A stretch of 64,000 bases of DNA. Origin: Tetradesmus obliquus (taxonomy: Eukaryota > Chlorophyta > Chlorophyceae > Sphaeropleales > Scenedesmaceae). Both the position numbers and the translations under genes were made by a program. The notes below the pieces were generated by a model. The model saw only the letters and a list, made by a program, of their open reading frames with translations, was not told the DNA's origin and ran no database searches. The stretch is taken from the NCBI GenBank assembly GCA_030272155.1, contig CP126206.1, forward strand, positions 992,001 to 1,056,000, given 5' to 3'. Positions 45,385-59,147 of this stretch are shown piece after piece (positions within the stretch are counted from its first letter, which is position 1; each line of letters opens with the position of its first letter).

Positions 45385-45635
45385 ACTTCAGTCATGTGAT
45401 TTGTGCGCCAGTGTGTACACTTTGGCGGTACAGGCAGTACAGTACAGCCTTTTGTCAATTTGTCTGACCACCCTGCAGTAGCACGAAAAGCCACCTACGC
45501 CTCCCCTGCGAGCTGACCCGCAACAAGTTGCCACAGTTATACGCTTGTCTTGGCAAAACCGATAATGTGTGCAAGTGTTGAGGCGCGGGGGTGGCTCTGG
45601 CGTGAGCTATATTCTGGACGTCTGCTGTTATCCTG

Positions 45636-47073
45636 TTATCTTTGCCGCTGATGCATGTGGCCCGCGGCAAAGCGCTGCATGTTGCCATTTTTCGAAATGG
45701 AGATATATTGAGCTGGTGGTGGTGGGGCATGGATGGGTGGCCATGTCATGTGGTGCTGTGTCACACTGTGGGCTCCTGCTGGCTGAAAGCTGCTGGCTGG
45801 CGCTGCAGCCTGCTGCCGCTGTTTTGATTTGGCATGTCAAAAACTCACTGGCAACTCGTGTTAGCGCCATAGCCATTGACTACATTTGAACTACAAGTAA
45901 CCATCCACGCAGCTGTTGCCTCCTCATCGCTGCTTCTGCGATAGTTGTGATACATCTGCTGCTGGTGTCAGCTGCTGGGCGGGCTGGTGCTGAGTTCCAG
46001 TCACCAAGGTGAGCATGGCTGGGAGCCCGCAGTCCGGTTCGATCAAGCTTGCTGTGAAATAGATTGCTGCACTGTGGTTATGCGCTGCGGAATCTGTGGG
46101 GTCTATCGTAATCAAGTGTCTGTGCGACTGCCTTAATCCCCACTGAGGACGACGCTGGAACTGGGCTATCCTGCATGCTTCTGCTGCGCTGCTGCTGCAA
46201 CGTAAATACTATATTTCACTGATCTCACGACCACTCACCGGCTGCTTTGTCCACGTCCATGCTGCAAGGTGCAAGGAAACAGCATTGACACACACGGCAG
46301 GAGCAGGACGGTTTGTGGCTCAACGGTTGCTTTTGTACGCCACGACGTGCACAAGTTAAATATGCTGCTCGGCGGCTCGTGCTGTATTGTGTCCGTGAAC
46401 GCAGGCGAGCCAGGGTTGACATGCAGATTTGGGCACTGCAAGTGCCATCTAGTGACGTCCCGTGCATGCTCCATTTGCGCATGTTCGGTGCGAGCATTAC
46501 TGCTGCTGACTTAAGGAATGTAAATAGCATCAGCAGCAGCAGGATGCCTTGGGGTTGCTGGCACTGCTGTCTCCCACAGCAGGTCACCTGGTCTCCATGT
46601 TGCTGCAGCTGCTCCCGCTCGTGGTTCCCAGATGTTTGCCGTTTTTCCAGCAGTTTGCTGGTACAGGCAGTGAAGTAAATCAGCTCCTCGTACGTGGCAC
46701 CAGGCAAGCCCTTTATCTTTTCTGTTACCCAGTGCCCTGCCTTGAGGATCTTGGATGCAGCAAGTGCATCCTCCTCGCTGATGATGACCGGCCGCCCTGA
46801 CCTGTGCGCATCAGCAATACAGCCAAACTCGCGGAAGTTTTTGTAATGCCGCTCAATAAAGACACTGTGCCTCTCCTTGACACGCTTGTGTACACCGCCA
46901 CCATGCCTGGAGCGGAACAGGATTGCTGCCTTGTGTGGATCTATCTCCCCAGTGCCAAAGTCGAAGGTGGAAGCGGCGCATACCACCGCCCATTCCCTGG
47001 TCTCAGCATCCTTGCGCTGGCTAGAACCCTGGGTTTCAGCAGATTTTGAGGTACCTGCACATAATGACACCAT
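45636..47073 (-). CDS. array gene, copy 5
   Basis: Exons 47073..46588, 46435..46239, 46170..46005, 45809..45636; the predicted protein is identical to copy 1. Confidence 0.5.
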
Positions 47074-47324
47074 ACTTCAGTCATGTGATTTGTGCGCCAG
47101 TGTGTACACTTTGGCGGTACAGGCAGTACAGTACAGCCTTTTGTCAATTTGTCTGACCACCCTGCAGTAGCACGAAAAGCCACCTACGCCTCCCCTGCGA
47201 GCTGACCCGCAACAAGTTGCCACAGTTATACGCTTGTCTTGGCAAAACCGATAATGTGTGCAAGTGTTGAGGCGCGGGGGTGGCTCTGGCGTGAGCTATA
47301 TTCTGGACGTCTGCTGTTATCCTG

Positions 47325-48762
47325 TTATCTTTGCCGCTGATGCATGTGGCCCGCGGCAAAGCGCTGCATGTTGCCATTTTTCGAAATGGAGATATATTGA
47401 GCTGGTGGTGGTGGGGCATGGATGGGTGGCCATGTCATGTGGTGCTGTGTCACACTGTGGGCTCCTGCTGGCTGAAAGCTGCTGGCTGGCGCTGCAGCCT
47501 GCTGCCGCTGTTTTGATTTGGCATGTCAAAAACTCACTGGCAACTCGTGTTAGCGCCATAGCCATTGACTACATTTGAACTACAAGTAACCATCCACGCA
47601 GCTGTTGCCTCCTCATCGCTGCTTCTGCGATAGTTGTGATACATCTGCTGCTGGTGTCAGCTGCTGGGCGGGCTGGTGCTGAGTTCCAGTCACCAAGGTG
47701 AGCATGGCTGGGAGCCCGCAGTCCGGTTCGATCAAGCTTGCTGTGAAATAGATTGCTGCACTGTGGTTATGCGCTGCGGAATCTGTGGGGTCTATCGTAA
47801 TCAAGTGTCTGTGCGACTGCCTTAATCCCCACTGAGGACGACGCTGGAACTGGGCTATCCTGCATGCTTCTGCTGCGCTGCTGCTGCAACGTAAATACTA
47901 TATTTCACTGATCTCACGACCACTCACCGGCTGCTTTGTCCACGTCCATGCTGCAAGGTGCAAGGAAACAGCATTGACACACACGGCAGGAGCAGGACGG
48001 TTTGTGGCTCAACGGTTGCTTTTGTACGCCACGACGTGCACAAGTTAAATATGCTGCTCGGCGGCTCGTGCTGTATTGTGTCCGTGAACGCAGGCGAGCC
48101 AGGGTTGACATGCAGATTTGGGCACTGCAAGTGCCATCTAGTGACGTCCCGTGCATGCTCCATTTGCGCATGTTCGGTGCGAGCATTACTGCTGCTGACT
48201 TAAGGAATGTAAATAGCATCAGCAGCAGCAGGATGCCTTGGGGTTGCTGGCACTGCTGTCTCCCACAGCAGGTCACCTGGTCTCCATGTTGCTGCAGCTG
48301 CTCCCGCTCGTGGTTCCCAGATGTTTGCCGTTTTTCCAGCAGTTTGCTGGTACAGGCAGTGAAGTAAATCAGCTCCTCGTACGTGGCACCAGGCAAGCCC
48401 TTTATCTTTTCTGTTACCCAGTGCCCTGCCTTGAGGATCTTGGATGCAGCAAGTGCATCCTCCTCGCTGATGATGACCGGCCGCCCTGACCTGTGCGCAT
48501 CAGCAATACAGCCAAACTCGCGGAAGTTTTTGTAATGCCGCTCAATAAAGACACTGTGCCTCTCCTTGACACGCTTGTGTACACCGCCACCATGCCTGGA
48601 GCGGAACAGGATTGCTGCCTTGTGTGGATCTATCTCCCCAGTGCCAAAGTCGAAGGTGGAAGCGGCGCATACCACCGCCCATTCCCTGGTCTCAGCATCC
48701 TTGCGCTGGCTAGAACCCTGGGTTTCAGCAGATTTTGAGGTACCTGCACATAATGACACCAT
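47325..48762 (-). CDS. array gene, copy 6
   Basis: Exons 48762..48277, 48124..47928, 47859..47694, 47498..47325; the predicted protein is identical to copy 1. Confidence 0.5.
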
Positions 48763-49013
48763 ACTTCAGTCATGTGATTTGTGCGCCAGTGTGTACACTT
48801 TGGCGGTACAGGCAGTACAGTACAGCCTTTTGTCAATTTGTCTGACCACCCTGCAGTAGCACGAAAAGCCACCTACGCCTCCCCTGCGAGCTGACCCGCA
48901 ACAAGTTGCCACAGTTATACGCTTGTCTTGGCAAAACCGATAATGTGTGCAAGTGTTGAGGCGCGGGGGTGGCTCTGGCGTGAGCTATATTCTGGACGTC
49001 TGCTGTTATCCTG

Positions 49014-50451
49014 TTATCTTTGCCGCTGATGCATGTGGCCCGCGGCAAAGCGCTGCATGTTGCCATTTTTCGAAATGGAGATATATTGAGCTGGTGGTGG
49101 TGGGGCATGGATGGGTGGCCATGTCATGTGGTGCTGTGTCACACTGTGGGCTCCTGCTGGCTGAAAGCTGCTGGCTGGCGCTGCAGCCTGCTGCCGCTGT
49201 TTTGATTTGGCATGTCAAAAACTCACTGGCAACTCGTGTTAGCGCCATAGCCATTGACTACATTTGAACTACAAGTAACCATCCACGCAGCTGTTGCCTC
49301 CTCATCGCTGCTTCTGCGATAGTTGTGATACATCTGCTGCTGGTGTCAGCTGCTGGGCGGGCTGGTGCTGAGTTCCAGTCACCAAGGTGAGCATGGCTGG
49401 GAGCCCGCAGTCCGGTTCGATCAAGCTTGCTGTGAAATAGATTGCTGCACTGTGGTTATGCGCTGCGGAATCTGTGGGGTCTATCGTAATCAAGTGTCTG
49501 TGCGACTGCCTTAATCCCCACTGAGGACGACGCTGGAACTGGGCTATCCTGCATGCTTCTGCTGCGCTGCTGCTGCAACGTAAATACTATATTTCACTGA
49601 TCTCACGACCACTCACCGGCTGCTTTGTCCACGTCCATGCTGCAAGGTGCAAGGAAACAGCATTGACACACACGGCAGGAGCAGGACGGTTTGTGGCTCA
49701 ACGGTTGCTTTTGTACGCCACGACGTGCACAAGTTAAATATGCTGCTCGGCGGCTCGTGCTGTATTGTGTCCGTGAACGCAGGCGAGCCAGGGTTGACAT
49801 GCAGATTTGGGCACTGCAAGTGCCATCTAGTGACGTCCCGTGCATGCTCCATTTGCGCATGTTCGGTGCGAGCATTACTGCTGCTGACTTAAGGAATGTA
49901 AATAGCATCAGCAGCAGCAGGATGCCTTGGGGTTGCTGGCACTGCTGTCTCCCACAGCAGGTCACCTGGTCTCCATGTTGCTGCAGCTGCTCCCGCTCGT
50001 GGTTCCCAGATGTTTGCCGTTTTTCCAGCAGTTTGCTGGTACAGGCAGTGAAGTAAATCAGCTCCTCGTACGTGGCACCAGGCAAGCCCTTTATCTTTTC
50101 TGTTACCCAGTGCCCTGCCTTGAGGATCTTGGATGCAGCAAGTGCATCCTCCTCGCTGATGATGACCGGCCGCCCTGACCTGTGCGCATCAGCAATACAG
50201 CCAAACTCGCGGAAGTTTTTGTAATGCCGCTCAATAAAGACACTGTGCCTCTCCTTGACACGCTTGTGTACACCGCCACCATGCCTGGAGCGGAACAGGA
50301 TTGCTGCCTTGTGTGGATCTATCTCCCCAGTGCCAAAGTCGAAGGTGGAAGCGGCGCATACCACCGCCCATTCCCTGGTCTCAGCATCCTTGCGCTGGCT
50401 AGAACCCTGGGTTTCAGCAGATTTTGAGGTACCTGCACATAATGACACCAT
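49014..50451 (-). CDS. array gene, copy 7
   Basis: Exons 50451..49966, 49813..49617, 49548..49383, 49187..49014; the predicted protein is identical to copy 1. Confidence 0.5.
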
Positions 50452-50702
50452 ACTTCAGTCATGTGATTTGTGCGCCAGTGTGTACACTTTGGCGGTACAG
50501 GCAGTACAGTACAGCCTTTTGTCAATTTGTCTGACCACCCTGCAGTAGCACGAAAAGCCACCTACGCCTCCCCTGCGAGCTGACCCGCAACAAGTTGCCA
50601 CAGTTATACGCTTGTCTTGGCAAAACCGATAATGTGTGCAAGTGTTGAGGCGCGGGGGTGGCTCTGGCGTGAGCTATATTCTGGACGTCTGCTGTTATCC
50701 TG

Positions 50703-52140
50703 TTATCTTTGCCGCTGATGCATGTGGCCCGCGGCAAAGCGCTGCATGTTGCCATTTTTCGAAATGGAGATATATTGAGCTGGTGGTGGTGGGGCATGGA
50801 TGGGTGGCCATGTCATGTGGTGCTGTGTCACACTGTGGGCTCCTGCTGGCTGAAAGCTGCTGGCTGGCGCTGCAGCCTGCTGCCGCTGTTTTGATTTGGC
50901 ATGTCAAAAACTCACTGGCAACTCGTGTTAGCGCCATAGCCATTGACTACATTTGAACTACAAGTAACCATCCACGCAGCTGTTGCCTCCTCATCGCTGC
51001 TTCTGCGATAGTTGTGATACATCTGCTGCTGGTGTCAGCTGCTGGGCGGGCTGGTGCTGAGTTCCAGTCACCAAGGTGAGCATGGCTGGGAGCCCGCAGT
51101 CCGGTTCGATCAAGCTTGCTGTGAAATAGATTGCTGCACTGTGGTTATGCGCTGCGGAATCTGTGGGGTCTATCGTAATCAAGTGTCTGTGCGACTGCCT
51201 TAATCCCCACTGAGGACGACGCTGGAACTGGGCTATCCTGCATGCTTCTGCTGCGCTGCTGCTGCAACGTAAATACTATATTTCACTGATCTCACGACCA
51301 CTCACCGGCTGCTTTGTCCACGTCCATGCTGCAAGGTGCAAGGAAACAGCATTGACACACACGGCAGGAGCAGGACGGTTTGTGGCTCAACGGTTGCTTT
51401 TGTACGCCACGACGTGCACAAGTTAAATATGCTGCTCGGCGGCTCGTGCTGTATTGTGTCCGTGAACGCAGGCGAGCCAGGGTTGACATGCAGATTTGGG
51501 CACTGCAAGTGCCATCTAGTGACGTCCCGTGCATGCTCCATTTGCGCATGTTCGGTGCGAGCATTACTGCTGCTGACTTAAGGAATGTAAATAGCATCAG
51601 CAGCAGCAGGATGCCTTGGGGTTGCTGGCACTGCTGTCTCCCACAGCAGGTCACCTGGTCTCCATGTTGCTGCAGCTGCTCCCGCTCGTGGTTCCCAGAT
51701 GTTTGCCGTTTTTCCAGCAGTTTGCTGGTACAGGCAGTGAAGTAAATCAGCTCCTCGTACGTGGCACCAGGCAAGCCCTTTATCTTTTCTGTTACCCAGT
51801 GCCCTGCCTTGAGGATCTTGGATGCAGCAAGTGCATCCTCCTCGCTGATGATGACCGGCCGCCCTGACCTGTGCGCATCAGCAATACAGCCAAACTCGCG
51901 GAAGTTTTTGTAATGCCGCTCAATAAAGACACTGTGCCTCTCCTTGACACGCTTGTGTACACCGCCACCATGCCTGGAGCGGAACAGGATTGCTGCCTTG
52001 TGTGGATCTATCTCCCCAGTGCCAAAGTCGAAGGTGGAAGCGGCGCATACCACCGCCCATTCCCTGGTCTCAGCATCCTTGCGCTGGCTAGAACCCTGGG
52101 TTTCAGCAGATTTTGAGGTACCTGCACATAATGACACCAT
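50703..52140 (-). CDS. array gene, copy 8
   Basis: Exons 52140..51655, 51502..51306, 51237..51072, 50876..50703; the predicted protein is identical to copy 1. Confidence 0.5.
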
Positions 52141-52391
52141 ACTTCAGTCATGTGATTTGTGCGCCAGTGTGTACACTTTGGCGGTACAGGCAGTACAGTA
52201 CAGCCTTTTGTCAATTTGTCTGACCACCCTGCAGTAGCACGAAAAGCCACCTACGCCTCCCCTGCGAGCTGACCCGCAACAAGTTGCCACAGTTATACGC
52301 TTGTCTTGGCAAAACCGATAATGTGTGCAAGTGTTGAGGCGCGGGGGTGGCTCTGGCGTGAGCTATATTCTGGACGTCTGCTGTTATCCTG

Positions 52392-53829
52392 TTATCTTTG
52401 CCGCTGATGCATGTGGCCCGCGGCAAAGCGCTGCATGTTGCCATTTTTCGAAATGGAGATATATTGAGCTGGTGGTGGTGGGGCATGGATGGGTGGCCAT
52501 GTCATGTGGTGCTGTGTCACACTGTGGGCTCCTGCTGGCTGAAAGCTGCTGGCTGGCGCTGCAGCCTGCTGCCGCTGTTTTGATTTGGCATGTCAAAAAC
52601 TCACTGGCAACTCGTGTTAGCGCCATAGCCATTGACTACATTTGAACTACAAGTAACCATCCACGCAGCTGTTGCCTCCTCATCGCTGCTTCTGCGATAG
52701 TTGTGATACATCTGCTGCTGGTGTCAGCTGCTGGGCGGGCTGGTGCTGAGTTCCAGTCACCAAGGTGAGCATGGCTGGGAGCCCGCAGTCCGGTTCGATC
52801 AAGCTTGCTGTGAAATAGATTGCTGCACTGTGGTTATGCGCTGCGGAATCTGTGGGGTCTATCGTAATCAAGTGTCTGTGCGACTGCCTTAATCCCCACT
52901 GAGGACGACGCTGGAACTGGGCTATCCTGCATGCTTCTGCTGCGCTGCTGCTGCAACGTAAATACTATATTTCACTGATCTCACGACCACTCACCGGCTG
53001 CTTTGTCCACGTCCATGCTGCAAGGTGCAAGGAAACAGCATTGACACACACGGCAGGAGCAGGACGGTTTGTGGCTCAACGGTTGCTTTTGTACGCCACG
53101 ACGTGCACAAGTTAAATATGCTGCTCGGCGGCTCGTGCTGTATTGTGTCCGTGAACGCAGGCGAGCCAGGGTTGACATGCAGATTTGGGCACTGCAAGTG
53201 CCATCTAGTGACGTCCCGTGCATGCTCCATTTGCGCATGTTCGGTGCGAGCATTACTGCTGCTGACTTAAGGAATGTAAATAGCATCAGCAGCAGCAGGA
53301 TGCCTTGGGGTTGCTGGCACTGCTGTCTCCCACAGCAGGTCACCTGGTCTCCATGTTGCTGCAGCTGCTCCCGCTCGTGGTTCCCAGATGTTTGCCGTTT
53401 TTCCAGCAGTTTGCTGGTACAGGCAGTGAAGTAAATCAGCTCCTCGTACGTGGCACCAGGCAAGCCCTTTATCTTTTCTGTTACCCAGTGCCCTGCCTTG
53501 AGGATCTTGGATGCAGCAAGTGCATCCTCCTCGCTGATGATGACCGGCCGCCCTGACCTGTGCGCATCAGCAATACAGCCAAACTCGCGGAAGTTTTTGT
53601 AATGCCGCTCAATAAAGACACTGTGCCTCTCCTTGACACGCTTGTGTACACCGCCACCATGCCTGGAGCGGAACAGGATTGCTGCCTTGTGTGGATCTAT
53701 CTCCCCAGTGCCAAAGTCGAAGGTGGAAGCGGCGCATACCACCGCCCATTCCCTGGTCTCAGCATCCTTGCGCTGGCTAGAACCCTGGGTTTCAGCAGAT
53801 TTTGAGGTACCTGCACATAATGACACCAT
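52392..53829 (-). CDS. array gene, copy 9
   Basis: Exons 53829..53344, 53191..52995, 52926..52761, 52565..52392; the predicted protein is identical to copy 1. Confidence 0.5.
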
Positions 53830-54080
53830 ACTTCAGTCATGTGATTTGTGCGCCAGTGTGTACACTTTGGCGGTACAGGCAGTACAGTACAGCCTTTTGT
53901 CAATTTGTCTGACCACCCTGCAGTAGCACGAAAAGCCACCTACGCCTCCCCTGCGAGCTGACCCGCAACAAGTTGCCACAGTTATACGCTTGTCTTGGCA
54001 AAACCGATAATGTGTGCAAGTGTTGAGGCGCGGGGGTGGCTCTGGCGTGAGCTATATTCTGGACGTCTGCTGTTATCCTG

Positions 54081-55518
54081 TTATCTTTGCCGCTGATGCA
54101 TGTGGCCCGCGGCAAAGCGCTGCATGTTGCCATTTTTCGAAATGGAGATATATTGAGCTGGTGGTGGTGGGGCATGGATGGGTGGCCATGTCATGTGGTG
54201 CTGTGTCACACTGTGGGCTCCTGCTGGCTGAAAGCTGCTGGCTGGCGCTGCAGCCTGCTGCCGCTGTTTTGATTTGGCATGTCAAAAACTCACTGGCAAC
54301 TCGTGTTAGCGCCATAGCCATTGACTACATTTGAACTACAAGTAACCATCCACGCAGCTGTTGCCTCCTCATCGCTGCTTCTGCGATAGTTGTGATACAT
54401 CTGCTGCTGGTGTCAGCTGCTGGGCGGGCTGGTGCTGAGTTCCAGTCACCAAGGTGAGCATGGCTGGGAGCCCGCAGTCCGGTTCGATCAAGCTTGCTGT
54501 GAAATAGATTGCTGCACTGTGGTTATGCGCTGCGGAATCTGTGGGGTCTATCGTAATCAAGTGTCTGTGCGACTGCCTTAATCCCCACTGAGGACGACGC
54601 TGGAACTGGGCTATCCTGCATGCTTCTGCTGCGCTGCTGCTGCAACGTAAATACTATATTTCACTGATCTCACGACCACTCACCGGCTGCTTTGTCCACG
54701 TCCATGCTGCAAGGTGCAAGGAAACAGCATTGACACACACGGCAGGAGCAGGACGGTTTGTGGCTCAACGGTTGCTTTTGTACGCCACGACGTGCACAAG
54801 TTAAATATGCTGCTCGGCGGCTCGTGCTGTATTGTGTCCGTGAACGCAGGCGAGCCAGGGTTGACATGCAGATTTGGGCACTGCAAGTGCCATCTAGTGA
54901 CGTCCCGTGCATGCTCCATTTGCGCATGTTCGGTGCGAGCATTACTGCTGCTGACTTAAGGAATGTAAATAGCATCAGCAGCAGCAGGATGCCTTGGGGT
55001 TGCTGGCACTGCTGTCTCCCACAGCAGGTCACCTGGTCTCCATGTTGCTGCAGCTGCTCCCGCTCGTGGTTCCCAGATGTTTGCCGTTTTTCCAGCAGTT
55101 TGCTGGTACAGGCAGTGAAGTAAATCAGCTCCTCGTACGTGGCACCAGGCAAGCCCTTTATCTTTTCTGTTACCCAGTGCCCTGCCTTGAGGATCTTGGA
55201 TGCAGCAAGTGCATCCTCCTCGCTGATGATGACCGGCCGCCCTGACCTGTGCGCATCAGCAATACAGCCAAACTCGCGGAAGTTTTTGTAATGCCGCTCA
55301 ATAAAGACACTGTGCCTCTCCTTGACACGCTTGTGTACACCGCCACCATGCCTGGAGCGGAACAGGATTGCTGCCTTGTGTGGATCTATCTCCCCAGTGC
55401 CAAAGTCGAAGGTGGAAGCGGCGCATACCACCGCCCATTCCCTGGTCTCAGCATCCTTGCGCTGGCTAGAACCCTGGGTTTCAGCAGATTTTGAGGTACC
55501 TGCACATAATGACACCAT
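54081..55518 (-). CDS. array gene, copy 10
   Basis: Exons 55518..55033, 54880..54684, 54615..54450, 54254..54081; the predicted protein is identical to copy 1. Confidence 0.5.
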
Positions 55519-55769
55519 ACTTCAGTCATGTGATTTGTGCGCCAGTGTGTACACTTTGGCGGTACAGGCAGTACAGTACAGCCTTTTGTCAATTTGTCTG
55601 ACCACCCTGCAGTAGCACGAAAAGCCACCTACGCCTCCCCTGCGAGCTGACCCGCAACAAGTTGCCACAGTTATACGCTTGTCTTGGCAAAACCGATAAT
55701 GTGTGCAAGTGTTGAGGCGCGGGGGTGGCTCTGGCGTGAGCTATATTCTGGACGTCTGCTGTTATCCTG

Positions 55770-57207
55770 TTATCTTTGCCGCTGATGCATGTGGCCCGCG
55801 GCAAAGCGCTGCATGTTGCCATTTTTCGAAATGGAGATATATTGAGCTGGTGGTGGTGGGGCATGGATGGGTGGCCATGTCATGTGGTGCTGTGTCACAC
55901 TGTGGGCTCCTGCTGGCTGAAAGCTGCTGGCTGGCGCTGCAGCCTGCTGCCGCTGTTTTGATTTGGCATGTCAAAAACTCACTGGCAACTCGTGTTAGCG
56001 CCATAGCCATTGACTACATTTGAACTACAAGTAACCATCCACGCAGCTGTTGCCTCCTCATCGCTGCTTCTGCGATAGTTGTGATACATCTGCTGCTGGT
56101 GTCAGCTGCTGGGCGGGCTGGTGCTGAGTTCCAGTCACCAAGGTGAGCATGGCTGGGAGCCCGCAGTCCGGTTCGATCAAGCTTGCTGTGAAATAGATTG
56201 CTGCACTGTGGTTATGCGCTGCGGAATCTGTGGGGTCTATCGTAATCAAGTGTCTGTGCGACTGCCTTAATCCCCACTGAGGACGACGCTGGAACTGGGC
56301 TATCCTGCATGCTTCTGCTGCGCTGCTGCTGCAACGTAAATACTATATTTCACTGATCTCACGACCACTCACCGGCTGCTTTGTCCACGTCCATGCTGCA
56401 AGGTGCAAGGAAACAGCATTGACACACACGGCAGGAGCAGGACGGTTTGTGGCTCAACGGTTGCTTTTGTACGCCACGACGTGCACAAGTTAAATATGCT
56501 GCTCGGCGGCTCGTGCTGTATTGTGTCCGTGAACGCAGGCGAGCCAGGGTTGACATGCAGATTTGGGCACTGCAAGTGCCATCTAGTGACGTCCCGTGCA
56601 TGCTCCATTTGCGCATGTTCGGTGCGAGCATTACTGCTGCTGACTTAAGGAATGTAAATAGCATCAGCAGCAGCAGGATGCCTTGGGGTTGCTGGCACTG
56701 CTGTCTCCCACAGCAGGTCACCTGGTCTCCATGTTGCTGCAGCTGCTCCCGCTCGTGGTTCCCAGATGTTTGCCGTTTTTCCAGCAGTTTGCTGGTACAG
56801 GCAGTGAAGTAAATCAGCTCCTCGTACGTGGCACCAGGCAAGCCCTTTATCTTTTCTGTTACCCAGTGCCCTGCCTTGAGGATCTTGGATGCAGCAAGTG
56901 CATCCTCCTCGCTGATGATGACCGGCCGCCCTGACCTGTGCGCATCAGCAATACAGCCAAACTCGCGGAAGTTTTTGTAATGCCGCTCAATAAAGACACT
57001 GTGCCTCTCCTTGACACGCTTGTGTACACCGCCACCATGCCTGGAGCGGAACAGGATTGCTGCCTTGTGTGGATCTATCTCCCCAGTGCCAAAGTCGAAG
57101 GTGGAAGCGGCGCATACCACCGCCCATTCCCTGGTCTCAGCATCCTTGCGCTGGCTAGAACCCTGGGTTTCAGCAGATTTTGAGGTACCTGCACATAATG
57201 ACACCAT
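55770..57207 (-). CDS. array gene, copy 11
   Basis: Exons 57207..56722, 56569..56373, 56304..56139, 55943..55770; the predicted protein is identical to copy 1. Confidence 0.5.
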
Positions 57208-57458
57208 ACTTCAGTCATGTGATTTGTGCGCCAGTGTGTACACTTTGGCGGTACAGGCAGTACAGTACAGCCTTTTGTCAATTTGTCTGACCACCCTGCA
57301 GTAGCACGAAAAGCCACCTACGCCTCCCCTGCGAGCTGACCCGCAACAAGTTGCCACAGTTATACGCTTGTCTTGGCAAAACCGATAATGTGTGCAAGTG
57401 TTGAGGCGCGGGGGTGGCTCTGGCGTGAGCTATATTCTGGACGTCTGCTGTTATCCTG

Positions 57459-58896
57459 TTATCTTTGCCGCTGATGCATGTGGCCCGCGGCAAAGCGCTG
57501 CATGTTGCCATTTTTCGAAATGGAGATATATTGAGCTGGTGGTGGTGGGGCATGGATGGGTGGCCATGTCATGTGGTGCTGTGTCACACTGTGGGCTCCT
57601 GCTGGCTGAAAGCTGCTGGCTGGCGCTGCAGCCTGCTGCCGCTGTTTTGATTTGGCATGTCAAAAACTCACTGGCAACTCGTGTTAGCGCCATAGCCATT
57701 GACTACATTTGAACTACAAGTAACCATCCACGCAGCTGTTGCCTCCTCATCGCTGCTTCTGCGATAGTTGTGATACATCTGCTGCTGGTGTCAGCTGCTG
57801 GGCGGGCTGGTGCTGAGTTCCAGTCACCAAGGTGAGCATGGCTGGGAGCCCGCAGTCCGGTTCGATCAAGCTTGCTGTGAAATAGATTGCTGCACTGTGG
57901 TTATGCGCTGCGGAATCTGTGGGGTCTATCGTAATCAAGTGTCTGTGCGACTGCCTTAATCCCCACTGAGGACGACGCTGGAACTGGGCTATCCTGCATG
58001 CTTCTGCTGCGCTGCTGCTGCAACGTAAATACTATATTTCACTGATCTCACGACCACTCACCGGCTGCTTTGTCCACGTCCATGCTGCAAGGTGCAAGGA
58101 AACAGCATTGACACACACGGCAGGAGCAGGACGGTTTGTGGCTCAACGGTTGCTTTTGTACGCCACGACGTGCACAAGTTAAATATGCTGCTCGGCGGCT
58201 CGTGCTGTATTGTGTCCGTGAACGCAGGCGAGCCAGGGTTGACATGCAGATTTGGGCACTGCAAGTGCCATCTAGTGACGTCCCGTGCATGCTCCATTTG
58301 CGCATGTTCGGTGCGAGCATTACTGCTGCTGACTTAAGGAATGTAAATAGCATCAGCAGCAGCAGGATGCCTTGGGGTTGCTGGCACTGCTGTCTCCCAC
58401 AGCAGGTCACCTGGTCTCCATGTTGCTGCAGCTGCTCCCGCTCGTGGTTCCCAGATGTTTGCCGTTTTTCCAGCAGTTTGCTGGTACAGGCAGTGAAGTA
58501 AATCAGCTCCTCGTACGTGGCACCAGGCAAGCCCTTTATCTTTTCTGTTACCCAGTGCCCTGCCTTGAGGATCTTGGATGCAGCAAGTGCATCCTCCTCG
58601 CTGATGATGACCGGCCGCCCTGACCTGTGCGCATCAGCAATACAGCCAAACTCGCGGAAGTTTTTGTAATGCCGCTCAATAAAGACACTGTGCCTCTCCT
58701 TGACACGCTTGTGTACACCGCCACCATGCCTGGAGCGGAACAGGATTGCTGCCTTGTGTGGATCTATCTCCCCAGTGCCAAAGTCGAAGGTGGAAGCGGC
58801 GCATACCACCGCCCATTCCCTGGTCTCAGCATCCTTGCGCTGGCTAGAACCCTGGGTTTCAGCAGATTTTGAGGTACCTGCACATAATGACACCAT
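57459..58896 (-). CDS. array gene, copy 12
   Basis: Exons 58896..58411, 58258..58062, 57993..57828, 57632..57459; the predicted protein is identical to copy 1. Confidence 0.5.
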
Positions 58897-59147
58897 ACTT
58901 CAGTCATGTGATTTGTGCGCCAGTGTGTACACTTTGGCGGTACAGGCAGTACAGTACAGCCTTTTGTCAATTTGTCTGACCACCCTGCAGTAGCACGAAA
59001 AGCCACCTACGCCTCCCCTGCGAGCTGACCCGCAACAAGTTGCCACAGTTATACGCTTGTCTTGGCAAAACCGATAATGTGTGCAAGTGTTGAGGCGCGG
59101 GGGTGGCTCTGGCGTGAGCTATATTCTGGACGTCTGCTGTTATCCTG